A stretch of 5,577 nucleotides of DNA, from contig DKKL01000020.1 of assembly GCA_002455255.1 (NCBI GenBank), positions 1-5,577 on the forward strand. Direction: 5' to 3'. Below are positions 1 through 5,517 of the stretch, piece by piece; position 1 is the first letter of the stretch, and each line of letters starts with the position of its first letter. The DNA comes from Candidatus Tepidiaquacellales bacterium UBA6667. Its GTDB lineage: Bacteria; Bacteroidota; Ignavibacteria; Tepidaquicellales; Tepidaquicellaceae. A model generated the notes under the pieces. The model ran no database searches, was not told where the DNA came from, and saw nothing but the letters and a program-made list of their open reading frames with translations. The translations under genes and the position numbers were made by a program.

Positions 1-1337
1 AACAACATTAACACCAGTAATAATGCAAAGCCAACATTCTGTAATACTATTTGAACTTTATAAGGTACAGGTTTTCTGAATATTCCTTCGTATGCAAGCA
101 TCATAAAATGACCTCCGTCAAGTGCAGGAAATGGGAGTATGTTAATTATTGCCAATGACATTGAAAGTAATGCTACAAAACTTAGAAATGTAAATAGACC
201 GCCTTCGGCTGACTGTGCTGAAACCTGAGCAATTTTTACCGGCCCTCCTATTGCTTTATTAAAAGGGATATCACCTTTAAATATTTTAAAAATTGAGGTG
301 AAAAAAACTTCTATTCCATAATAATACATATCATAAGCTGCTTTAGGAATTGCGTTTATTACATTATAACTTTCCGTTTTAACGGTTCCTTCATATTTAG
401 CACTTATTCCGATTCCAATAGTAGAATCTAATGATGGTTTAATTGAAGAATTCATTTCAATCCCTCCTCTTATCCATTTCACATTTGATTCTTTATTGGC
501 ATTGGCTTTTATTGTTTCTATTAACTGTTGTGAATTTGTAATTTTCACTCCATTAAATTCTGTTATTACATCATTAACCTGTAATCCTGATGTCTCAGCA
601 GGTTTTCCGGATACTACCATGTTAATAACAGGAACAAGTTTATCTGGATAAATACCGAAATTTTTCTCAGTTAAATCACCAACTTTATCTTTGGGAATAT
701 TTATGATTTCATTTTTTCCATTTCTTTCAATTAAAAAGATAAGTGGTTCTCCAAGATTGTCTAAGTATATTTTGGATGTTAAATCTTCCCAATATTGAAC
801 AGGATTATTATTAATAGAAATGATTCTATCTCCTTGCTGAAAACCAGCATTAAATGCTGCAGTGTTTAAACTAACATATCCGACTGTTGTTGTCTCAGTT
901 AAACTTTTTCCTTTTGCAAGAGTGATAGTGTAAAAAATTAAAAATGCCAATAAGATATTCATTATAACTCCGGCAGTTATAACAATCATTCTTTTCCAAA
1001 CCGGTTTCGATCTGTATTCATATGGTTTTGGTTCTGAATTTACAAAATTTTTATCCATACTTTCATCTACCATTCCGGCTACTTTTACATATCCACCGAT
1101 AGGGAAAGCACAAATTCTGTAATCTGTATTATCTTCTAATTTTATATCTTCCGGCAGTTTTCCGAAAGTAAATCCATTTACTTTATTATATCCGAATAAT
1201 CTGTAACCGATACCGAGTGCAAAAACTTCAGCTCTCATTCCGGTTAGTCTTGCTGCTGCAAAATGACCAAATTCATGAACGAATACAAGAATTCCGATTA
1301 CGACCAGAAAATAAAATATTGTGTTAATTAACTCCAT
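1..1337 (-). CDS. rseP: RseP-type site-2 intramembrane zinc metalloprotease (M50), 3' end cut by window edge
   Basis: I translated this by hand: it starts at ATG 1337..1335 and stays open for 445 codons to base 1. E. coli RseP is about 450 residues, so only a short tail is missing. Visible parts are TM1 (about 6-20) running into the zinc site HEFGH at 21-25 (E22 catalytic), a second hydrophobic stretch at about 118-141, a first PDZ domain (GFQQGDRI near 165-172), a second PDZ domain (PAETSGLQVNDVI at 246-258), a hydrophobic segment at about 381-403 leading into NILPFPALDGGH at 399-410 (D407 is the third zinc ligand), and a last TM at about 428-445. Family role: cleaves transmembrane substrates inside the inner membrane, classically anti-sigma factors after a first periplasmic cut. 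It follows dxr by 14 nt, so the two are probably co-transcribed. No SD is seen before the ATG. The tandem PDZ layout and the motifs make the family call firm. Its link to the anti-sigma factor upstream is inference. Confidence 0.96.
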   Translation of the reverse strand, partial: MELINTIFYFLVVIGILVFVHEFGHFAAARLTGMRAEVFALGIGYRLFGYNKVNGFTFGKLPEDIKLEDNTDYRICAFPIGGYVKVAGMVDESMDKNFVNSEPKPYEYRSKPVWKRMIVITAGVIMNILLAFLIFYTITLAKGKSLTETTTVGYVSLNTAAFNAGFQQGDRIISINNNPVQYWEDLTSKIYLDNLGEPLIFLIERNGKNEIINIPKDKVGDLTEKNFGIYPDKLVPVINMVVSGKPAETSGLQVNDVITEFNGVKITNSQQLIETIKANANKESNVKWIRGGIEMNSSIKPSLDSTIGIGISAKYEGTVKTESYNVINAIPKAAYDMYYYGIEVFFTSIFKIFKGDIPFNKAIGGPVKIAQVSAQSAEGGLFTFLSFVALLSMSLAIINILPFPALDGGHFMMLAYEGIFRKPVPYKVQIVLQNVGFALLLVLML

Positions 1338-1351
1338 TTAATGTTTTTTTA

Positions 1352-2503
1352 TTAAAATTTCTCTAAAATTTGTTTACGTGTATTTTTATCAATTGTTAAG
1401 ATATCCGATACTTCAAAATTAGTCAGATTCTTATGATTATCAAGACTATTTTTTATGATAAACGGAATGTCGTTAAATTTTATTTTTGAATCTAAAAATA
1501 GTTCGACTGCAATTTCATTTGCAGCATTTAAAACAGTTGGATAAGTTCCTCCGCTATTTATTGAATCAAAAGCAAGTTTTAAACATTCAAATTTTTCATA
1601 ATCAGGTTTTTCAAAGGTTAAGTCCTGAAGATTTTGGAAATCTATTCTTTCATAATCTGAACTTATTCTGTCGGGAAAAGTTATAGCATACTGAATGGGG
1701 ATTTTCATATCAGGTATTCCCATTTGTGATTTTACGGATCCATCAGTGAATTCTACCATAGAATGAATGATAGACTGTGGATGAACAATAACTTCAATAT
1801 TTTCAGTATTTACGTCAAACAACCATTTTGCTTCAATTACTTCGAGTCCTTTATTCATAAGAGTAGCAGAATCTATAGTTATTTTTTTTCCCATTTTCCA
1901 GTTAGGATGTTTTAACGCTTCCTCAACTGTAATATTTTTAAATTTACTTTTATCTAAATTTCTAAAAGGACCTCCGGATGCTGTGATAATTAGTTTTGAA
2001 ACCGTTTTATCATTTTCACCAACTATACATTGCAAAATCGCGGAGTGTTCACTGTCAATTGGTAATAATTCTGAACCTGATATTTTAATCAAGTCCATAA
2101 TTATTTTTCCACCGGTAACTAAAGTTTCTTTATTTGCTAATGCAATACGTTTCCCGGTTTTTATGGCTTCAATTGTAGGAACAAGACCAGCAAATCCTAC
2201 AAGTGCACTTATCAAAATTTCATAATCATCTCTTGAAGCAATCTCCACTAAACCTTCTTCACCAAATAAAATTTCTATATTCTTTAAATCAAGCGATTTT
2301 ATTTTATTAAATGAATTCTTATCATTAATAATAACTCCTTTAGGATTAAATATTTCAATTTGTTTTAAAAGAACGTCAATATTAGAATTAGTAGATAAAT
2401 AAGCAATTTTAATACCAAATCCGTTTAAATTCAGATTGTTAATAACATTTAAAGAATTTACACCGATTGAACCGGTTGACCCAAAGATAGAAATATTTTT
2501 CAA
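1352..2503 (-). CDS. dxr: 1-deoxy-D-xylulose 5-phosphate reductoisomerase (DXR/IspC)
   Basis: This enzyme turns 1-deoxy-D-xylulose 5-phosphate plus NADPH into 2-C-methyl-D-erythritol 4-phosphate, the committed step of the MEP isoprenoid pathway in the cytoplasm. The 383-residue product has the normal family length. Visible are the NADPH-binding GSTGSIG at 8-14, ALANKETLVTGG at 121-132, the metal/substrate segment PIDSEHSAI at 148-156 (D150, S151, E152), TASGGPF at 174-180, HPNW at 199-202, the metal-site segment LMNKGLE at 215-221 (N217, K218, E221), and MGIPDMKIPIQYA near 261-273. The catalytic set looks intact. The start codon is TTG (2503..2501). It gives the N-terminus MKNISIFGSTGSIG, as expected for the family, and no ATG lies in frame nearby upstream. 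No SD is visible. The stop is 14 nt before rseP, and a terminator hairpin sits just upstream of the start. Its product feeds quinone, undecaprenyl and carotenoid synthesis, which links loosely to the crtZ-like gene in this window. Confidence 0.97.
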   Translation of the reverse strand: MKNISIFGSTGSIGVNSLNVINNLNLNGFGIKIAYLSTNSNIDVLLKQIEIFNPKGVIINDKNSFNKIKSLDLKNIEILFGEEGLVEIASRDDYEILISALVGFAGLVPTIEAIKTGKRIALANKETLVTGGKIIMDLIKISGSELLPIDSEHSAILQCIVGENDKTVSKLIITASGGPFRNLDKSKFKNITVEEALKHPNWKMGKKITIDSATLMNKGLEVIEAKWLFDVNTENIEVIVHPQSIIHSMVEFTDGSVKSQMGIPDMKIPIQYAITFPDRISSDYERIDFQNLQDLTFEKPDYEKFECLKLAFDSINSGGTYPTVLNAANEIAVELFLDSKIKFNDIPFIIKNSLDNHKNLTNFEVSDILTIDKNTRKQILEKF

Positions 2504-2519
2504 TATAATTTCGGTATAT

Positions 2520-2548
2520 AAAAAAAATTGCCCGTAAAAATACGGGCA
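2520..2548 (-). terminator. Rho-independent terminator after the thioredoxin lipoprotein gene
   Basis: The arms 2529-2536 (tgcccgta) and 2541-2548 (tacgggca) form a perfect 8-bp, GC-rich stem with a 4-base loop. Read on the minus strand, the stem is followed by one A and then eight T residues (2527 down to 2520). This is the classic intrinsic terminator layout, and it points the right way for the sigma/anti-sigma/thioredoxin transcript, whose last stop is 39 nt upstream. On the plus strand no T tract follows, so it is not bidirectional. It lies only 16 nt before the dxr start codon, so it could also act as a partial terminator or attenuator inside a longer operon. Confidence 0.88.
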
Positions 2549-2587
2549 TATTTAAAAATCTATAAATTTAAATATTAATGAAAATTA

Positions 2588-3205
2588 TTACAGATATTTA
2601 TTAATCGATTTTAAGAAATCTGCTTTACTTCTGCTGCCGACAATAGTTTCAACAATTTTTCCGTTTTTATCAACAATAAAAGTTGTTGGCACTGCTTGCA
2701 TATCATTTCCACTTGCTTTTGCGAATGCATTAACTACTTCTTCATTACCATCTACTATTGTATATGAAACCGGCATTTTCTTTAAGAATGCACCTAAATC
2801 ATCTCCGGGTTGTTGAAATACATTCAACCCAATCATTTGGAAATCTTTATCTTTTAATTCTGTTGCAATATCAGATAAATCTGGCATTTCTTTGATACAA
2901 GGTCCACACCAGGTTGCCCAGAAATTTACCAATAAGACTTTTCCTTTTAATGCAGATATTGAATTTTCTTTTCCGTTTTCAGTCCAGGTAAAATCAGGAA
3001 TTTCTTTAGACCCGGCAGAATTAGTTACTTTCCCAATTTTTGCAAATGCATCATTTGAAGTTGTAGTATTAGTAGTTTTTGTATCTGTTGTTGTTTCAGT
3101 TTTTGTAGTATTATTTTGTGTATTGGAATCTGTAGTCGTTGTTTTATTATTTGAACTACAACCAATAAATGAAACAAGCAAAACGATAATTAAGGATTTG
3201 ATCAT
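2588..3205 (-). CDS. TlpA/ResA-like thioredoxin-fold lipoprotein (thiol-disulfide oxidoreductase)
   Basis: The 205-residue product begins with a lipoprotein signal peptide: a hydrophobic stretch at 5-14, then F-I-G-C with C16 as the lipidated cysteine. Residues 17-50 are a low-complexity linker very rich in Thr (17 of 34) and Asn, probably a flexible tether. The thioredoxin fold follows (about 68-205): NFWATWCGPC at 94-103 with redox pair C100/C103, and the cis-proline loop VPTT (P173) before FIVDKNGKI. This matches the TlpA/ResA/CcmG type, which reduces protein disulfides outside the cytoplasm (cytochrome c maturation or thiol repair). The ATG is 2 nt after the anti-sigma stop (TAA AA ATG), so translation is probably coupled and the two are in one operon. 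No SD is seen. A terminator follows 39 nt after the stop. The family is clear, but the substrate is unknown. The neighbours suggest an envelope stress role and possibly redox control of the anti-sigma factor. Confidence 0.92.
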   Translation of the reverse strand: MIKSLIIVLLVSFIGCSSNNKTTTTDSNTQNNTTKTETTTDTKTTNTTTSNDAFAKIGKVTNSAGSKEIPDFTWTENGKENSISALKGKVLLVNFWATWCGPCIKEMPDLSDIATELKDKDFQMIGLNVFQQPGDDLGAFLKKMPVSYTIVDGNEEVVNAFAKASGNDMQAVPTTFIVDKNGKIVETIVGSRSKADFLKSINKYL

Positions 3206-3207
3206 TT

Positions 3208-4077
3208 TTATTTTTGTTTAAAATTTGTTAAAGTTGTATGAATAACGTCATTGTTTAATTTTGATACAGATGTACAAACAACATCATCTTTCTGCCAAAT
3301 CATAACATTATCAGGATGTTTTTTGATGCATGGGAACCAGTTTTTACCTTCAAGTATTTCATCTTTTAAAGGTCCTGCAAGCATTATACCCGGATTTTCT
3401 TTGTCAACTACATCCTTTTTTTTCAGTTGTAAAGTATATATCAATTGGTTATCTATTTGATGCACAAAATGTACTGCTTTCAATCCATTCATTTCATTAT
3501 ACACTCCACCAAGAAGTGTAGCATCTTTTACGTCAGGGACAAATACCTCATAATCACATTTCTCTTTAAAAAATTTCTCAAGATCAGAGGCATTGTTAGT
3601 TTTAAATTGTATCTGAATATCACCGGCATTAATCTGATCGAAAATTTGAATTGATCTTTCGACCATATCTTTATCCGGAGGAATGTTAACATCTGTTTTA
3701 TTGAAATTAATCGCAATAAATAAAATTATCAGAACTGCAAAAGTTGAGGCAAAAAAATAAAAATATTTTTTTTGGTTTAGTTGAGGACGTGATACATTTA
3801 AGTTTTTTAATGAAGATACCGGTTGAACTTTTTTAAGTTTAGATTCAAACTCTTCATTTACTGCATTATGAATATTTTGGTAAATATATTGTGGTGTTTC
3901 TCTGTTCTTGATTTTCGATTTCAAAAGACTCTTAACCGCTAATTCCATTTGATATCTGTTATAAATATCATTATCAGTTTGAATGATTAATTCAAACTCT
4001 TTGGATTCTTCAGGTGTAAGATTACCATCAATGTATGCTGTAATTTTTTCTTCGATATTATTTAATTTATCTGACAT
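3208..4077 (-). CDS. Single-pass transmembrane anti-sigma factor, partner of the upstream ECF sigma factor
   Basis: This 289-residue protein has three parts. Residues 1-80 are cytoplasmic, with an anti-sigma-type start (EEKITAYIDGNLTPEESKEFE at about 9-29, then a helical, charged stretch). One transmembrane helix lies at about 105-124, preceded by basic residues K103/K104 that favour an inside N-terminus. Residues 125-289 form an extracytoplasmic domain. The outer domain holds VFVPDVKDATLLGGVYNEMNG (178-198) and NVMIWQKDDVVCTSVSKL (257-274). From memory these resemble the sensor domain of transmembrane anti-sigma factors of the RsiW-like kind. The zinc-binding HxxxCxxC motif of ZAS anti-sigma factors is absent: residues 1-104 contain no cysteine. 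Three cysteines (C174, C250, C268) all lie outside the membrane. The ATG is 13 nt after the sigma stop, and the gene is followed 2 nt later by the thioredoxin lipoprotein. The role is assigned by position and architecture; what it senses is unknown. Confidence 0.82.
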   Translation of the reverse strand: MSDKLNNIEEKITAYIDGNLTPEESKEFELIIQTDNDIYNRYQMELAVKSLLKSKIKNRETPQYIYQNIHNAVNEEFESKLKKVQPVSSLKNLNVSRPQLNQKKYFYFFASTFAVLIILFIAINFNKTDVNIPPDKDMVERSIQIFDQINAGDIQIQFKTNNASDLEKFFKEKCDYEVFVPDVKDATLLGGVYNEMNGLKAVHFVHQIDNQLIYTLQLKKKDVVDKENPGIMLAGPLKDEILEGKNWFPCIKKHPDNVMIWQKDDVVCTSVSKLNNDVIHTTLTNFKQK

Positions 4078-4090
4078 TAAATGTTAAAAA

Positions 4091-4792
4091 TTATAATTCA
4101 TTTGCTTTTGAAACATCAAACCCTCTTGCCTTAGCATATTCCAACAGTTTCTGCTGTAAAAGTTTTCGACCTCTGTGAAGTCTGCTTCTTACCGTCCCGA
4201 TAGGGCATTGCACAAAATCTGCTATTTCTTCATAACTCAAACCTTCTAAATCACAAAGTATAACAACAGTTTTAAAATCATCTTGTAGTGAATTCAATGC
4301 TATTATAACTTCATCTTCAAGTACATTTGAAAATAATTTTTGTTGAAGGTCTGTTGAATCAACTCTGTCTGATTTTATATTATCATAAAAATTTTCAATC
4401 TCTTCGTAATCAACTTTTCCAGGTTCTTTTTGATTTTTTCTGTACTTGTTAATGAACAAATTCTTCATAATCCTAAACAACCATGCTTTGCAGTTAGTTC
4501 CTTTTTCAAATTTATGAAAGAATCTGTAAGCTCTTAAAAATGTTTCTTGTACAAGATCATCCGCATCGAGTTGGTTACCACATAGCTTTAAAGCGTAATT
4601 ATGTAAAAGATTTATGTGCGGCATAGCTTCCGCTTCAAAATCTTTTTTTAAATTACGAATTTCTTCTTCAGATAGATTTTCTTGTTCTTGGGTATAATTA
4701 TCATCTTCAAATGATTCATCATTCTCTGATAAATTATCTGTCGAATTAACAATATTCTCTTCCTTTAATTGATCTTTAATATCAGGATCCAA
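4091..4792 (-). CDS. ECF-family RNA polymerase sigma factor (sigma-E-like) with acidic N-terminal extension
   Basis: This 233-residue sigma factor would steer RNA polymerase to a stress regulon. Region 2 spans about 52-120, with the core-binding/-10 segment DADDLVQETFLRAYRFF (76-92) and the conserved CKAWLFRIMKNLFINKYRK (101-119). Region 4 spans about 158-215, with the helix-turn-helix LSYEEIADFVQCPIGTVRSR (185-204) for -35 contact. It lacks regions 1.1 and 3, as ECF sigmas do, but is longer than most because of residues 1-50, which carry 17 acidic residues in the first 45. The start is TTG (4792..4790). An in-frame TAA lies just one codon upstream, and the first in-frame ATG is only at residue 57, inside region 2, so TTG is the best choice. 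An SD-like AAGGA on the minus strand lies about 10 nt before it. tRNA-His lies 27 nt upstream and the anti-sigma gene 13 nt downstream. Autoregulation is usual for such pairs but is not shown here. Confidence 0.93.
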   Translation of the reverse strand: MDPDIKDQLKEENIVNSTDNLSENDESFEDDNYTQEQENLSEEEIRNLKKDFEAEAMPHINLLHNYALKLCGNQLDADDLVQETFLRAYRFFHKFEKGTNCKAWLFRIMKNLFINKYRKNQKEPGKVDYEEIENFYDNIKSDRVDSTDLQQKLFSNVLEDEVIIALNSLQDDFKTVVILCDLEGLSYEEIADFVQCPIGTVRSRLHRGRKLLQQKLLEYAKARGFDVSKANEL

Positions 4793-4800
4793 AAATTAAT

Positions 4801-4806
4801 TTCCTT
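4801..4806 (-). promoter_or_regulatory. Shine-Dalgarno-like site for the TTG-started sigma factor gene
   Basis: Read on the minus strand the sequence is TTAAGGAA, then about 8-9 bases, then TTG. The AAGGAA core matches the 16S anti-SD and sits at a good distance from the start codon. None of the other genes in the window has such a purine core before its start, so this site helps decide the unusual TTG start of the sigma gene. Confidence 0.6.
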
Positions 4807-4819
4807 AAGTAAATAGTTT

Positions 4820-4896
4820 TGGGGCGAACGACGGGGCTCGAACCCGCGACCACCAGAGCCACAATCTGGCGCTCTACCAACTGAGCTACATTCGCC
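4820..4896 (-). tRNA. tRNA-His (anticodon GUG), with encoded CCA
   Basis: Read on the minus strand the full cloverleaf is visible. G-1 at 4896 is the extra 5' G that marks tRNA-His. The acceptor stem GCGAATG pairs with CGTTCGC (one U-G wobble). T8 and A9 are followed by D stem GCTC/GAGC with loop AGTTGGTA, and anticodon stem CCAGA/TCTGG with loop TTGTGGC (anticodon GTG at 4862..4860). A 5-base variable loop and T arm GCGGG-TTCGAGC-CCCGT follow. The discriminator C73 (4823) pairs with G-1, the His identity feature, and CCA is encoded at 4822..4820. Its 3' end lies only 27 nt before the sigma factor start, with no terminator between, so tRNA and sigma gene probably share a primary transcript. 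The GC content is far above the surroundings, as is normal for a structural RNA in a low-GC genome. Confidence 0.98.
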
Positions 4897-4905
4897 ATGA
4901 ATTTA

Positions 4906-4934
4906 AATTTATGTAATAACAATTTTTATTTCAA
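4906..4934 (-). promoter_or_regulatory. Possible promoter of tRNA-His (and perhaps the sigma operon)
   Basis: On the minus strand TTGAAA (4934..4929) is followed by exactly 17 bases and then TAAATT (4911..4906), close to the -35/-10 pattern of the housekeeping sigma factor. Transcription would begin about 7 bases later, giving a leader of only a few bases before G-1 of the tRNA. The region is very AT-rich, so a chance match is quite possible. The 27-nt gap between tRNA and sigma gene seems too small for a separate promoter, so this one may serve the whole operon. Confidence 0.35.
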
Positions 4935-4968
4935 TGTATATAAATTCGGCTAAAATTAACAATTTTTA
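4917..4968. repeat. 12-bp direct repeat, two copies 40 bp apart, in the divergent control region
   Basis: TAACAATTTTTA occurs at 4917-4928 and again, exactly, at 4957-4968. Each copy is itself nearly palindromic (TAACAA/TTTTTA, five of six positions pair). The copies lie between the divergent tRNA-His/sigma operon and crtZ, spaced at close to four helical turns, as twin operator sites often are. The low GC content makes chance a real alternative. Confidence 0.35.
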
Positions 4969-4982
4969 AGTTTTTAAAACTT
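4968..4982. repeat. 15-bp palindrome AAGTTTT-T-AAAACTT in the crtZ upstream region
   Basis: Two perfect 7-bp arms flank one central T. A short run of T residues follows on the plus strand, but no gene upstream on that strand would need a terminator. A protein-binding site, or simple AT-rich chance symmetry, is more likely than a terminator. Confidence 0.3.
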
Positions 4983-5003
4983 TTTTTAATAAATTTTAGT
5001 TAT

Positions 5004-5011
5004 TAATTTTG
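5004..5011 (+). promoter_or_regulatory. Possible -7 promoter box of the Bacteroidota type for crtZ
   Basis: TAATTTTG fits the TAnnTTTG form of the Bacteroidota -7 box. No clear TTTG -33 box is visible about 19 bases upstream, only a T-rich run. If real, transcription would start a few bases before the ATG at 5022, giving a nearly leaderless mRNA, in line with the lack of an SD here. This is weak evidence from one box only. Confidence 0.3.
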
Positions 5012-5021
5012 TAAACAAAAT
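5006..5021. repeat. 16-bp palindrome ATTTTGT-AA-ACAAAAT abutting the crtZ start codon
   Basis: Two perfect 7-bp arms are separated by AA, and the right arm ends directly before the ATG at 5022. It overlaps the possible -7 box, so a bound repressor would block transcription start or ribosome access. The symmetry and placement suggest an operator; the regulator is unknown. Confidence 0.4.
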
Positions 5022-5489
5022 ATGATAATAAATTTAATAGTTCTTGTTGTTTCCTTTTTTGGGATGGAATTCATTGCATGGTTTTCTCATAAATATATAA
5101 TGCATGGATTTCTTTGGTCGCTTCATAAGTCTCATCATACAAAAAGGGATGGTTTTTTTGAGTTAAACGATGTTTTCGTTATAATTTTTGCAAGTTTAGG
5201 ATTGATGTTTATTTTTGTTTTGAGTAATGTTAATGAATTATTCCTTTGGTCAGGAATTGGAATTTCGTTATATGGAATAGGATATTTTCTTATGCATGAT
5301 ATTCTTGTTCATCAGAGATTTAAATTAATCAGAAATGTGAAGCATAAATATTTAAAATCGTTAATTAGAACACATAAAATACATCATAAAACCATTTCAA
5401 AAGAAGGAGCTGATGCATTTGGATTTTTATGGGTTCCGAAAAGATTTAGAAAAATTACTAAATCGAATTCCGACTTATTAAGTAATTGA
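5022..5489 (+). CDS. crtZ: CrtZ-type beta-carotene 3-hydroxylase (fatty acid hydroxylase superfamily)
   Basis: This 155-residue membrane protein matches the bacterial CrtZ family, non-heme di-iron enzymes that add 3-hydroxyls to beta-ionone rings (beta-carotene to zeaxanthin via cryptoxanthin) using O2. The full set of histidine boxes is present: HKYIMH (H23, H28), HKSHH (H35, H38, H39), HDILVH (H92, H97) and HKIHH (H118, H121, H122). GFLWSLHKSHH, FFELNDVF and YGIGYFLMHDILVHQRF are typical family wording. Hydrophobic segments lie at about 3-20, 51-69 and 74-91. Length is normal (about 150-175). The ATG at 5022 has no SD, but a palindrome abuts it. The gene stands alone here: no other carotenoid gene (crtB, crtI, crtY) is visible, and its neighbours are on the other strand or are RNA. 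A related hydroxylase acting on another lipid cannot be excluded, but the CrtZ-like sequence makes a carotenoid substrate most likely. Confidence 0.9.
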   Translation: MIINLIVLVVSFFGMEFIAWFSHKYIMHGFLWSLHKSHHTKRDGFFELNDVFVIIFASLGLMFIFVLSNVNELFLWSGIGISLYGIGYFLMHDILVHQRFKLIRNVKHKYLKSLIRTHKIHHKTISKEGADAFGFLWVPKRFRKITKSNSDLLSN

Positions 5490-5517
5490 ATAAAATTTAA
5501 ATTTTTATTATTTTTGT

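Noticed and set aside
1983..2225. Plus-strand open frame of 80 codons inside dxr (and a similar one at 1486-1686)
   Set aside because: Fully antisense to a conserved enzyme, with no recognisable domain. It is a shadow of the real gene.
2892..3221. Plus-strand open frame of 109 codons with a Val-rich C-terminal part
   Set aside because: It mirrors the Thr-rich linker of the lipoprotein gene on the other strand; the hydrophobic run is a by-product of ACA/ACT codons read in reverse.
3251..3716. Several short open frames on both strands within the anti-sigma gene
   Set aside because: They overlap each other and the anti-sigma gene, with no start context or family likeness.
3208..4077. Zinc-binding (ZAS) anti-sigma factor
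   Set aside because: The HxxxCxxC signature is missing; the cytoplasmic part has no cysteine at all.
4968..4995. Intrinsic terminator on the plus strand (palindrome followed by T residues)
   Set aside because: The stem has a single G-C-type pair set and almost no loop, and no plus-strand gene lies upstream to terminate.
5022..5489. Sterol desaturase or general fatty acid hydroxylase instead of CrtZ
   Set aside because: Those share the histidine boxes but are usually longer; the short length and GFLWSLHKSHH / HDILVHQRF wording favour CrtZ.
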